Position numbers and translations under genes: made by a program
NCBI GenBank assembly: GCA_902572945.1
Contig: CACGHU010000002.1
Coordinates: 1-51,036 of the forward strand
Reading direction: 5' to 3'
Source of the DNA: an uncultured Pelagibacteraceae bacterium
GTDB taxonomy: Bacteria; Pseudomonadota; Alphaproteobacteria; Pelagibacterales; Pelagibacteraceae
DNA: 51,036 bases
Notes under the pieces: model-generated
Seen by the model: the letters and a program-made list of their open reading frames with translations, nothing else
Told to the model about the DNA's origin: nothing
Databases searched by the model: none
In this document: positions 40,080 through 49,215 of the stretch, piece after piece
How the letters are laid out: each line of letters opens with the position of its first letter
How positions within the stretch are numbered: position 1 is the first letter of the stretch

Positions 40080-41107
40080 GGATTTGGATATAATTTTTGA
40101 ACATTGTTTATACTTTTTAAAATTTCATCATTAAGATTAACATTTACACTTTCTATGTTAGTTTTCAACTGCTGCATAGTCGTAGCTCCAATTATTACGC
40201 TGGTTACAAACGGTTGAATCTCACAAAATTTAAGTGACATTTGGGCCATATCCAAATTATAAGTTTTGGAAATTTGGTAGTATTCTTCAACAGCATTTTC
40301 GCGATTTGGTTTATTATATCGTGTCCAAAAATTATCATCATGGTCTAGTCTAGATTTTTTTGGTTTTTTATTATTCCTATATTTTCCTGTTAAATGACCT
40401 ATCGCTAGTGGAGAATAGGCTAAAAGTCCTATTTTATTTCTTACAGAAATTTCGGCTAACCCGACTTCGTATGATCTATTTAGAAGATTGTAAGGGTTCT
40501 GAATTGACATCATTCTAGGAAGTTTTTTTTCTTTCGATATTTCAAGAAATCTATTTACACCCCAAGGGGTTTCATTTGACAAACCGATGTATCTTATTTT
40601 TCCATCTTGAATAAATTTTTGTAAATTTTCTAGAATTTCCTCAAATTTATTCCAATTTTCATCTTCAGTGTGTTCATAACCAAGCCTACCAAACATATTA
40701 GTATTTCTCTCAGGCCAGTGTAATTGATATAAGTCTATGTAATCAGTTTGAAGTCTTTTTAGACTTCCTTCAATTGCTTCTGTTAAATTTTTTTTTCCAT
40801 ATTGGTTTCCACCACCTCTTACATAAGATCTCATCGGACCACAAACCTTAGTAGCTAAAACTACATCTTTTCTTTTTTTAGATTTTTTAAACCAGTTACC
40901 TATAATAATTTCAGTGTGCCCAAAAGTTTCTGCTTTTGGTGGTATTGAATATAATTCTGCTGTGTCCCAAAAATTTACTCCCTGATCTATTGCATAGTCC
41001 ATTTGTTGGAATCCCTCATCTTGTGAATTTTGCTCACCCCAAGTCATCGTGCCGAGACATATTGTGCTAACTTTTAAGTCAGTATTACCTAGTTTTTTAT
41101 AGTTCAT
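40070..41107 (-). CDS. aldo/keto reductase (Tas-like)
   Basis: LGNTDLKVSTICLGTMTWGEQNSQDEGFQQMDYAIDQGVNFWDTAELY, DYIDLYQLHWPERNTNMFG. Confidence 0.92.
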   Translation of the reverse strand: MNYKKLGNTDLKVSTICLGTMTWGEQNSQDEGFQQMDYAIDQGVNFWDTAELYSIPPKAETFGHTEIIIGNWFKKSKKRKDVVLATKVCGPMRSYVRGGGNQYGKKNLTEAIEGSLKRLQTDYIDLYQLHWPERNTNMFGRLGYEHTEDENWNKFEEILENLQKFIQDGKIRYIGLSNETPWGVNRFLEISKEKKLPRMMSIQNPYNLLNRSYEVGLAEISVRNKIGLLAYSPLAIGHLTGKYRNNKKPKKSRLDHDDNFWTRYNKPNRENAVEEYYQISKTYNLDMAQMSLKFCEIQPFVTSVIIGATTMQQLKTNIESVNVNLNDEILKSINNVQKLYPNPCP

Positions 41108-41122
41108 TACTATTAAGACTTC

Positions 41123-41151
41123 TTGAAAATATTTAAAAAAATTACTATATA
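41123..41151 (+). promoter_or_regulatory. Sigma70-type promoter for BI-1 gene: TTGAAA (41123-41128) - 17 nt - TATATA (41146-41151)
   Basis: Consensus-like hexamers with optimal spacing; 9 nt from -10 to ATG 41161. Confidence 0.5.
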
Positions 41152-41160
41152 TACATTCAT

Positions 41161-41916
41161 ATGAACTTTAATAGACAAAACATTTTTCAAGCAACAGCTG
41201 CAAAAAAAACAGTTGTTTGGGACGCTGGGCTAAGATCTTACATGCTCAAAATTTATAACTATATGGCAACTGGTGTTTTGTTAACGGGTATTATAGCACT
41301 ATTATCTTTTAAACTTTCAGTAGAGACAGGTTCAAATGGAGCTATCACTGGATTTACACCGATGGGTGAAGCTTTATTTTTTTCAGGACTTAAGTGGGTG
41401 GTTATGTTGGCTCCTCTTGGAGTAGTGTTTTATATGAGCTTTGGTATAAATAAAATGAGCTCAGCAAAAGCCCAAACAGTGTTTTGGATTTTTGCGGCAT
41501 TGATGGGATTATCTTTATCCTGGATATTGCTTGTTTATACAGGTGTAAGTGTTGCGAGAGTTTTCTTTATAACTTCTGCAACCTTCGGTGCGATGAGTAT
41601 TTATGGATACACAACTAAAAGAGATTTAACAAAGCTGGGTTCTTTTTTAATTATGGGTTTAATTGGAATAATAATTGCATCATTAGTAAATATTTTTCTT
41701 AAGTCAGCCATGATGTACTTCATAGTATCTATTTTAGGTGTATTAATATTTGTAGGATTAACTGCTTACGACACACAAAAAATAAAAAACATGTATTCAG
41801 CATCTGACAGTGGAGAAATCATAGGCAAAAAAGCTGTAATGGGTGCATTAACTCTTTACTTAGATTTTATAAATCTATTTATAATGTTATTGAGATTATT
41901 CGGCCAAAGAAGATAA
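41161..41916 (+). CDS. Bax inhibitor-1/YccA family membrane protein
   Basis: LRSYMLKIYNYMATGVLLTGIIAL, SATFGAMSIYGYTTKRDLTKLGSFLIMGLIGI, TAYDTQKIKNMY. Confidence 0.94.
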   Translation: MNFNRQNIFQATAAKKTVVWDAGLRSYMLKIYNYMATGVLLTGIIALLSFKLSVETGSNGAITGFTPMGEALFFSGLKWVVMLAPLGVVFYMSFGINKMSSAKAQTVFWIFAALMGLSLSWILLVYTGVSVARVFFITSATFGAMSIYGYTTKRDLTKLGSFLIMGLIGIIIASLVNIFLKSAMMYFIVSILGVLIFVGLTAYDTQKIKNMYSASDSGEIIGKKAVMGALTLYLDFINLFIMLLRLFGQRR

Positions 41917-41921
41917 AATTA

Positions 41922-42260
41922 TTATCTAATTTTTTTCCAATTTGTTCTCAAAATAAGATTTTCTAAACTCGCAGAGTTATTTATAATCTTGCCATTTGAA
42001 TCTGTTATTGAGTATTTCAAGTTTTGATTTATTGGTTTAAAAGTTTTACAAATTTTATAGACAGCATTTTCGGCAGCATTCTTAAAAACACTAAATGTAA
42101 CTTTTTTGCTGGAAATAGCCAAGCCATAGTCTTTCCAGGATCCATTTGAAACCATTTTTGCATATAAATTTAGAATTGATTTAAGTTCATCTTTTTCAAA
42201 AAAATAATTCTTCTCTTTTTTGAATGTATTATTAACAACTAATTTTAAATTCCTATTCAT
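41922..42260 (-). CDS. DUF2794-like protein
   Basis: F-x-KDELKSILNLYAKMVSNGSWKDYGLAISSKKVTFSVFKNAAENAVYKICK matches the alphaproteobacterial DUF2794 pattern. Confidence 0.65.
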   Translation of the reverse strand: MNRNLKLVVNNTFKKEKNYFFEKDELKSILNLYAKMVSNGSWKDYGLAISSKKVTFSVFKNAAENAVYKICKTFKPINQNLKYSITDSNGKIINNSASLENLILRTNWKKIR

Positions 42261-42804
42261 CTATTTTATATTTATTTATTATATTGAATTGAAAAGCTGT
42301 GAAAATAAAAGTTATTGGAAGCATACCCCAGACTTTAAAATTTACCCAAAACTCCTCCGATTGAGTCCTCCATATAATTTCGTTTAAAATCGCCAAACCA
42401 ATAAAAAATAATGCCCATCTTTTATTTAAAATCTTCCATCCATCGTCTTGGAGTTTCAATGCATTTCCTAAAAGTTTTTTAAGAACTGGTTCTTGGGTAA
42501 AAAATTTTCCAAAAACTAATCCAAGAGCAAATAAAATATTTATTATTGTTGGCTTCATATATATGAAAATTGGATTTTTAAAATATATTGTTAATCCACC
42601 AAAAAGCGTAATCAGAATTCCACCAAGCAAAGGTACCATCGGAACTTTTTTCTCTATTCTCCAAACAATAGCTAAAGCAATTAATGTTGCCAAAATAAAA
42701 GGAGGGATTGCAATTTCTAAATTTTTTCCATTTTTGTAGTAAAATGTAAAGAATACTAATAAAGGGCCAAAATCTGTGACAAATTTGTAAAAGGATTTAT
42801 TCAC
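42253..42804 (-). CDS. yciB: inner membrane-spanning protein YciB (septation protein A)
   Basis: DFGPLLVFFTFYYKNG, GGLTIYFKNPIFIYMKPTIINILFA, NEIIWRTQSEEFWVNFKVWGMLPITFIF. Confidence 0.93.
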   Translation of the reverse strand: MNKSFYKFVTDFGPLLVFFTFYYKNGKNLEIAIPPFILATLIALAIVWRIEKKVPMVPLLGGILITLFGGLTIYFKNPIFIYMKPTIINILFALGLVFGKFFTQEPVLKKLLGNALKLQDDGWKILNKRWALFFIGLAILNEIIWRTQSEEFWVNFKVWGMLPITFIFTAFQFNIINKYKIDE

Positions 42805-42847
42805 ATCAAGATATTAACAGATTTAAAAATTAATAATATTTTTTTTA

Positions 42848-42874
42848 TTGATTTTATTATTTAAATACCCATAT
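42848..42874 (+). promoter_or_regulatory. RpoH (sigma32)-type promoter upstream of hspQ
   Basis: TTGATT (42848-42853) - 14 nt - CCCATAT (42868-42874), then TTATTAGT ATG; resembles TTGAAA...CCCCATNT. Confidence 0.5.
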
Positions 42875-42882
42875 TTATTAGT

Positions 42883-43203
42883 ATGACAATTCAAAAAGCA
42901 AAATTTTCAATAGGTGACGTAGTTAAACATAAGCACTTTGATTTTCGAGGTGTGATATATGATGTTGATTTTAAATTTAATAATTCTGAGGAGTGGTATC
43001 AGTCTATTCCAAAAAACGTTAGACCTAGAAAAGATCAACCCTTTTACCATTTACTCGCCGAAAATGATGATCTTACTTATGAAGCGTATGTATCTGAGCA
43101 GAATTTGTTGTTTGACGACTCAGAAGAGCCAATAAAGCATCCTCTAATAAATGAGATTTTTTCGGGAAAAAGGGGATCTAGTTATTTTAAGCAATCTAAT
43201 TAA
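42883..43203 (+). CDS. hspQ: heat shock protein HspQ (hemimethylated-DNA-binding/YccV family)
   Basis: FSIGDVVKHKHFDFRGVIYDVDFKFNNSEEWY, QPFYHLLAENDDLTYEAYVSEQNLL. Confidence 0.92.
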   Translation: MTIQKAKFSIGDVVKHKHFDFRGVIYDVDFKFNNSEEWYQSIPKNVRPRKDQPFYHLLAENDDLTYEAYVSEQNLLFDDSEEPIKHPLINEIFSGKRGSSYFKQSN

Positions 43204-43271
43204 TAGATCTTTTTTCAAACACAATTGGTACAAATGTTGGTCACACAAAATAAGTATATTTAAAGTATATT

Positions 43272-43327
43272 CTGATCAAGAGTGTAAACGTTTCCCTTAA
43301 GATTATCTCCCTCACATTCTTGATCGG
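43272..43327. ncRNA. candidate structured RNA element or cis-regulatory hairpin (family unknown)
   Basis: CTGATCAAGAGTGT (43272-43285) pairs along all 14 positions with ACATTCTTGATCGG (43314-43327), 2 G-U pairs; lies in a 176-nt noncoding gap, long for this window. Confidence 0.4.
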
Positions 43328-43379
43328 AAGACCCTTTATCTCACTTTGAAAAATAAAAATTTCAAATATAAATACAAAA

Positions 43380-44081
43380 ATGAATTTTATAAAAAACTAT
43401 CAATTTAGCTTAGTGCGGAAAAGTCAAAAGATTGTTTTGTATTTATTTTTAATTGTCCTGATGCTTGGCTTATTTGAAGCTTTGATACTATCTCCTGAAG
43501 ATTATCTCCAAGGTGACTCCGTTAGAATAATGTATGTCCATGTTCCATCAGCATGGATTTCACTTGGAATATTTTCTTTAATTGCAACTCTATCGATTAT
43601 GGTAATTATTTTTAAGAATAAAGTATTTTTTTTAATTGCAAAAAGTTTAGCCCCTTCTGGATTTGTCTTTAGTTTGGTAGCTTTAGTTACTGGATCGATT
43701 TGGGGCAAACCAACCTGGGGAACTTGGTGGGCCTGGGATGCCAGAATAACTTCAATGTTAATATTATGTATCTTTTATTTAATGTACCTATTAGCATGGA
43801 GAATTTTCGAGAATAAAGATTATGTAACTAAAATAACCTCATTTATAGCAATTTTAGGATTTATAAATATTCCAATTATAAAGTTTTCAGTTGATTGGTG
43901 GTCAACTTTGCATCAACCATCATCTGTAAATATATTCTCTAAAACTACTATACATACTACAATGCTAATACCCTTGGGTATTATGACTGCGGCATTTGCC
44001 CTATTTTCGTTGCTTATTTTTTTAATGAAATATAATACAGAATTGATAAAAATTAAAAATAAAGGCTTAGACAGATTATGA
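43380..44081 (+). CDS. ccmC: heme exporter protein CcmC
   Basis: MYVHVPSAWISLGIF, WGKPTWGTWWAWDARITSMLIL, DWWSTLHQPSSV. Confidence 0.96.
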   Translation: MNFIKNYQFSLVRKSQKIVLYLFLIVLMLGLFEALILSPEDYLQGDSVRIMYVHVPSAWISLGIFSLIATLSIMVIIFKNKVFFLIAKSLAPSGFVFSLVALVTGSIWGKPTWGTWWAWDARITSMLILCIFYLMYLLAWRIFENKDYVTKITSFIAILGFINIPIIKFSVDWWSTLHQPSSVNIFSKTTIHTTMLIPLGIMTAAFALFSLLIFLMKYNTELIKIKNKGLDRL

Positions 44082-44311
44082 TTTCAGAATTTATTTATAT
44101 GAATGGTTATGGTTATTACGTTCTATCGTCATTCTTATTCACACTAGTTTGTTTTCTTGGACTTTACATAATAACAAAATCACAATTAACAAAAGAGCAA
44201 AATAAATTTAACGTTAAATTTGGCGAATTAAACTCTGAACAAGTAAAAGAAGCTAAAAAACAAAAAATTTACAAAGAAATAATAGCAACAGAGATATTTT
44301 CTAAAATTTAA
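44078..44311 (+). CDS. ccmD: heme exporter protein CcmD
   Basis: Small single-TM protein MNGYGYYVLSSFLFTLVCFLGLY between ccmC and ccmE. Confidence 0.8.
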   Translation: MISEFIYMNGYGYYVLSSFLFTLVCFLGLYIITKSQLTKEQNKFNVKFGELNSEQVKEAKKQKIYKEIIATEIFSKI

Positions 44312-44314
44312 CTT

Positions 44315-44740
44315 TTGAATATGTATAACAAAAAAGTTAAGTTAAGAGCTTTATTTCTATTTCTTTCTATTACAACATTAATATTAACTATTTTTTTGGT
44401 TTTAAAAGCATTAGAAGAAAATGTTGTTTATTTTCTATCTCCAACAGAGATCAAAAATTTAAATGAAACAACAACAGAGAAAATTAGACTAGGTGGAATG
44501 GTAAAAGATCAATCTATTAAAATTAACTCTGATAAAATAAACTTTATCATAACTGATTTTAAAAATGAAATTAATGTTACTTATTCTGGTATAGTTCCAA
44601 ATCTATTTCAAGAAGGTAAGGGTGTTGTTGCTGAAGGTATTCTTAGAGATAAAAATTATTTTAAAGCAGAAAAGATACTGGCTAAACACGATGAGAATTA
44701 TATTCCCCCTGAGGTAAAAGCCAGTTTAGGAGAAAAGTAA
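44315..44740 (+). CDS. ccmE: cytochrome c maturation protein CcmE
   Basis: [58 protein letters not shown]. Confidence 0.95.
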   Translation: MNMYNKKVKLRALFLFLSITTLILTIFLVLKALEENVVYFLSPTEIKNLNETTTEKIRLGGMVKDQSIKINSDKINFIITDFKNEINVTYSGIVPNLFQEGKGVVAEGILRDKNYFKAEKILAKHDENYIPPEVKASLGEK

Positions 44741-44741
44741 A

Positions 44742-46634
44742 TTGATTTTAAATTATTTAGGTAACTTTGCACTCTTATTTTGTTTAATAATTTCATTAGT
44801 AATATTTATTACCTCCATATCATGTTTAAATAACAAAAATTTTTTTTTAAAAAAAAACTTAAATGAATTGCTATTTTTCAAATTTTTTTTTGCTGTTCTA
44901 AGTTTTTCAAGCCTTATAATTTTATTTATTATCTCTGAGTTTAGTAATGAAACAGTTTTAAATAACTCACATATTTCAAAACCTTTGTTTTATAAAATAT
45001 CAGGCACATGGGGTAATCATGAAGGCAGTCTACTTCTCTGGTTACTAGTTTTAACTTTTTTTGCCTTTTTTTACTACTTGAATTCTAAAAATAGGCCCAC
45101 AGATGAAAGATTATTAACAATATTGTTTCAAGAAGTAATAATTTTAGGTTTTTTATTTTTTTTATTAAAGGCTTCTAACCCTTTCAATATTATTTACCCT
45201 GTACCAAAAGAAGGTTTAGGTCTGAATCCAATCTTACAAGATCCATTGTTAGCTATTCATCCTCCTGTTCTTTATTTAGGATACGTAACAACTTCAATAG
45301 TATTTTCCTCTTCATTAGCTGGATTGATAAAGGGAAATATAAATAATTTGTGGGCTAAAGATATAAAAAAGTGGGTTTTTATATCCTGGACATTTTTAAC
45401 TTTAGGTATTCTCCTTGGATCCATTTGGGCTTATTATGAACTAGGTTGGGGAGGTTTTTGGTTTTGGGACCCTGTTGAAAATATTTCTCTAATGCCTTGG
45501 TTAAGTCTTACTGCACTTGTCCATTGTGTATTAGCTTTAGAAAAAAGATCAATTTTACACTCGTGGACTGTCATACTTTCTATTATTACTTTTACACTAG
45601 GTATTTGTGGAACTTTTCTTGTTCGATCCGGAATATTAAATTCAGTCCACACTTTTGCAAATGATCCGGAAAGAGGATTATACATATTATTCTTTTTATT
45701 TTTCTTAATTTTCTTATCAGTTTTTATTTATTTTATTTACGAAGATAAATTTGAATTGAATAATAAAAATTTAAATCTTTACACTAAAGAAACTTCAATA
45801 ATTCTAAATAACTGGTTTGTAATGTATTTTTTGTCGGTTATTTTGATTGGCACGGTATATCCTATTTTTTTAGAAGTTTTATCTAATGAAAAGATTTCAG
45901 TAGGTCCACCATTTTTCAATAAATTAATAATTCCTTTTTTAATTCCATTTTTAATTTTTATGTCGATTGGTCCAAATTTAAAATGGACAAAAAATAACTA
46001 TTTCTCGAAAAAGTTAAAATTGATAATTATATTTATTTTGAGCATTATTTTATCAACACTAGTCTCAAAATTTTTTGGAAATTCCGCATTAAATATAACA
46101 ATATTATTAGCTGCAAGCTTTTATCTTTTTATTATTACTATCAAAGATTTAATTAAAAAAGGTTTCAAAAATTATTCACAAACAATTTCTCATTTTGGTT
46201 TTAGTTTGTTAGTTTTAAGTATATTGTTAAATAGCATCTTCTCTAACGAGATAACTTCAAACATGCGTGTTGGTGATGAAATAAAGTTCTCTGATAAAAT
46301 AATAAAATTACAAAAACTCGAAAATACTACAGAAGCAAACTTTTTAAAGTTAATTGCTTATTTTAAAATTGAGGAAAAAAATAAAACAGAATTAGTTTTA
46401 GAACCAGAAATTCGAATTTACGATAAACCAGAGACAATAACAAGTGAGGCGGCAATTAAGACAGATATTTTTAAAGATAGATTTTTAGTTATCAATCTTG
46501 TCAAAGAAAATGAATACTTGAATGTAAGATATCAAGAAAAACCTTTTATGTTATGGATTTGGATTTCGGCAATTATAATCTCTTTAGGGGGAATTATAAA
46601 TATTTTTAAAAAAAATGAAAAACAGATATTATAA
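44742..46634 (+). CDS. ccmF: heme lyase CcmF (TTG start)
   Basis: GTWGNHEGSLLLW, NPILQDPLLAIHPPVLYLGYV, SIWAYYELGWGGFWFWDPVENISLMPWL; AGGAG upstream of TTG. Confidence 0.96.
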   Translation: MILNYLGNFALLFCLIISLVIFITSISCLNNKNFFLKKNLNELLFFKFFFAVLSFSSLIILFIISEFSNETVLNNSHISKPLFYKISGTWGNHEGSLLLWLLVLTFFAFFYYLNSKNRPTDERLLTILFQEVIILGFLFFLLKASNPFNIIYPVPKEGLGLNPILQDPLLAIHPPVLYLGYVTTSIVFSSSLAGLIKGNINNLWAKDIKKWVFISWTFLTLGILLGSIWAYYELGWGGFWFWDPVENISLMPWLSLTALVHCVLALEKRSILHSWTVILSIITFTLGICGTFLVRSGILNSVHTFANDPERGLYILFFLFFLIFLSVFIYFIYEDKFELNNKNLNLYTKETSIILNNWFVMYFLSVILIGTVYPIFLEVLSNEKISVGPPFFNKLIIPFLIPFLIFMSIGPNLKWTKNNYFSKKLKLIIIFILSIILSTLVSKFFGNSALNITILLAASFYLFIITIKDLIKKGFKNYSQTISHFGFSLLVLSILLNSIFSNEITSNMRVGDEIKFSDKIIKLQKLENTTEANFLKLIAYFKIEEKNKTELVLEPEIRIYDKPETITSEAAIKTDIFKDRFLVINLVKENEYLNVRYQEKPFMLWIWISAIIISLGGIINIFKKNEKQIL

Positions 46635-47139
46635 ATACTCTATTGTAATTTTTCTTATATTCACATTTTTTATTTTTTATTATGGATTAAAAGAAAAAAA
46701 TTTCTATACACCAGAGGATATAAGCATTAAAAAGTTTCCAAATCTAATTCTTAATGACTTTTATACTAATACCAAAACCTCCTTCGATGATATTTTGATA
46801 GGAAGTAATTATTATCTTGTAAATATTTGGGCTTCATGGTGTTTGCCATGTAGAGAAGAACATCCATATTTAGTTCAATTAAAAAAAAATTTGTCTATTA
46901 AAATAATCGGGATTAATTATAAGGATAAAAGAGATAATGCACTAAAATTTCTTGACGAATATGATAATCCATATTCAGTTATATTAAATGATAATAATGG
47001 AACAGCCTCTATCGAAATTGGAGCGTATGGAGTTCCAGAGAGTTTTATTTTAAATACAGAAAAAAAAATTATTAAAAAAATTATTGGTCCAATTGATAAA
47101 AAAAAATTTAATGAAATAAAAAAATTAATCAAAAAATGA
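46615..47139 (+). CDS. ccmG: thiol:disulfide interchange protein CcmG/DsbE
   Basis: YLVNIWASWCLPCREEHPYL (CxxC thioredoxin), YGVPESFILNTEKKIIKKIIGPI. Confidence 0.93.
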   Translation: MKNRYYKYSIVIFLIFTFFIFYYGLKEKNFYTPEDISIKKFPNLILNDFYTNTKTSFDDILIGSNYYLVNIWASWCLPCREEHPYLVQLKKNLSIKIIGINYKDKRDNALKFLDEYDNPYSVILNDNNGTASIEIGAYGVPESFILNTEKKIIKKIIGPIDKKKFNEIKKLIKK

Positions 47140-47510
47140 AAACTAAAATAGTAATATATATAATTTTTATATTCTTTGCTTTTTCTAAATATTCATTTTC
47201 TAATGATCTAAAATTAGAAAATAAAATTAATAAAAATTTAAGATGTTTAATTTGTCAAGGGCAATCTATTTATGATTCACAATCCGACTTCGCTGAAAGC
47301 ATGAAATTAGTAGTAAAGCAAAAGATAGAATCTGGTATGAGTGAAGAGGAGATATATTCATTTTTCAAAATACAATATGGTGAGTGGATATTGTACGATC
47401 CACAGTTTAATACTAAAAATTTTGCCCTTTGGCTGCTTCCAATTCTCTTATTTTTGGTAGGTGGAATAATAATTTTGATTAAATTTGGAGTTTTAAAGAA
47501 AAGATTATAG
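47136..47510 (+). CDS. ccmH: cytochrome c maturation protein CcmH
   Basis: NKNLRCLICQGQSIYDSQSDFAESMK, YGEWILYDPQF, C-terminal TM. Confidence 0.93.
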   Translation: MKTKIVIYIIFIFFAFSKYSFSNDLKLENKINKNLRCLICQGQSIYDSQSDFAESMKLVVKQKIESGMSEEEIYSFFKIQYGEWILYDPQFNTKNFALWLLPILLFLVGGIIILIKFGVLKKRL

Positions 47511-47532
47511 GCTATATTGAATATATAAAATT

Positions 47533-48054
47533 ATGAAAAATACGTTTAAAATTTTTTTTTGTTTTGTTTTGGTAATTTCTTTATATGCCACATCTCTTAA
47601 AAGCGATGAGGTAAAAAGTTTAATAGATCCACATCAATATAATTTTTTTACAGGTATGTTCGACTTTAGCGATGATGGAAAAAAATCTACTCTCGTAGGA
47701 ATTCAGCATCAAAATGAAAATTTATATAAAGATACTTTTTTAGGAACAATTTCACCTGTAACAGGTTTTTTAGTAACAGGAGATACAGCCACATACTTAT
47801 ATACAGGTGTTCAAGCACAATACAATTTAGGTAAAATTAATCTTACACCGAGTTTTACACCTGGATTATATGGCCAGGGCGACGGTAAAGATTTAGGCCA
47901 CCTTGTTGAGTTCAAAAGTGAATTACAATTATCATTCGATTTATTTAAAGACTCTGAACTAGGCTTTTCATATAATCATATTTCTAATGCTAGCCTTGGA
48001 GAAAAGAATCCTGGGGCAAATAGTTATATGTTTAATTTCATGAAAAAATTTTAA
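47533..48054 (+). CDS. PagL-like lipid A 3-O-deacylase / acyloxyacyl hydrolase
   Basis: Signal peptide, beta-barrel pattern, C-terminal LGFSYNHISNASLGEKNPGANSYMFNFMKKF (His-x-Ser-Asn PagL motif, aromatic C-terminus). Confidence 0.78.
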   Translation: MKNTFKIFFCFVLVISLYATSLKSDEVKSLIDPHQYNFFTGMFDFSDDGKKSTLVGIQHQNENLYKDTFLGTISPVTGFLVTGDTATYLYTGVQAQYNLGKINLTPSFTPGLYGQGDGKDLGHLVEFKSELQLSFDLFKDSELGFSYNHISNASLGEKNPGANSYMFNFMKKF

Positions 48055-48063
48055 TTTTTACTC

Positions 48064-49215
48064 ATGAGATTAAAAGATTGTCATAACTTTCAAGATTTTA
48101 GAAAATTAGCAGAAAAAAAACTTCCAAGTCCAATATTTCACTACATTGATGGTGCCGCAGATGATGAAATTACTTACAGTCGGAATACATCAGCTTTTAA
48201 CGATGTAGATCTTGTGCCAAATGTTTTAAGAGGAGTAGAAAATGTTGATTTATCAACTACGATTTTTGGAAAAAAAATTGATTTACCTTTTTATTGTTCA
48301 CCTACAGCCTTACAAAGACTTTTTCACTATGATGGTGAAAGAGCAGTAGGTAAAGCAGCAAAAAAATTTAATACTATGTTTGGAGTATCAGCTCTTGCTA
48401 CAGTTAGTGTAGAAGAAATATCCTCTATGATTGATACTCCTAAAATGTTTCAGTTTTATTTTCACAAAGATAGAGGTTTAAATGACTCTTGTTTAGAGCG
48501 TGCTAAAGCGGCAAAGTTTGATGTTATGGCTCTAACAGTTGATACAATTACAGGAGGTAATAGAGAAAGGGACCTTAGAACTGGTTTTACATCTCCTCCA
48601 AAATTAACCCTGGCAAGTTTATTTAGTTTTGCTACAAAACCAATGTGGGGAATAAACTATCTTACAAAAGGAAAGTTTGAGTTACCTCATTTACAAGATT
48701 ACGTAAAAGAAGGCACAAGCACCAATACGTCTATTGGTAATTATTTTTCTACAATGTTAGACCAATCAATGAACTGGAAAGATGCAGAAAAATTATGTGC
48801 TCAGTGGAATGGTCATTTTGCACTTAAAGGAGTGATGAGTGTTGAAGATGCAAAAAAAGCAGTCGATATTGGATGTACTGGTATAATGGTTTCAAATCAC
48901 GGAGGTAGACAACTCGATGGTTCAAGATCTCCATTCGATCAGTTGGCGGAAATAGTCGATGCTGTTGGTGATAAAATTGATGTAATTTGTGAAGGTGGAT
49001 TTCAAAGGGGTACTCATATGTTGAAAGCTTTATCACTTGGTGCAAAGGCATGCGCAGGTGGAAGATTATATTTATATGCATTGGCAGCTGCTGGACAAGC
49101 CGGCGTGGAAAGAGCTTTAGGTCAATACAAAGCTGAACTAGAGAGAGATATGAAACTTATGGGGTGTACTAAAATAAGTGATCTCAGCAGGAAAAATTTA
49201 AGATTTAGAGTTTAA
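48064..49215 (+). CDS. FMN-dependent alpha-hydroxy-acid dehydrogenase (LldD/glycolate oxidase family), copy 1
   Basis: PIFHYIDGAADDE, LTVDTITGGNRERDLRTGF, MVSNHGGRQLDGSRSPFDQL. Confidence 0.9.
   Translation: MRLKDCHNFQDFRKLAEKKLPSPIFHYIDGAADDEITYSRNTSAFNDVDLVPNVLRGVENVDLSTTIFGKKIDLPFYCSPTALQRLFHYDGERAVGKAAKKFNTMFGVSALATVSVEEISSMIDTPKMFQFYFHKDRGLNDSCLERAKAAKFDVMALTVDTITGGNRERDLRTGFTSPPKLTLASLFSFATKPMWGINYLTKGKFELPHLQDYVKEGTSTNTSIGNYFSTMLDQSMNWKDAEKLCAQWNGHFALKGVMSVEDAKKAVDIGCTGIMVSNHGGRQLDGSRSPFDQLAEIVDAVGDKIDVICEGGFQRGTHMLKALSLGAKACAGGRLYLYALAAAGQAGVERALGQYKAELERDMKLMGCTKISDLSRKNLRFRV

Noticed and set aside
45434-45685. 83-aa antisense ORF inside ccmF
   Set aside because: Opposite the conserved WGGFWFWDPVEN region; no supporting signals.
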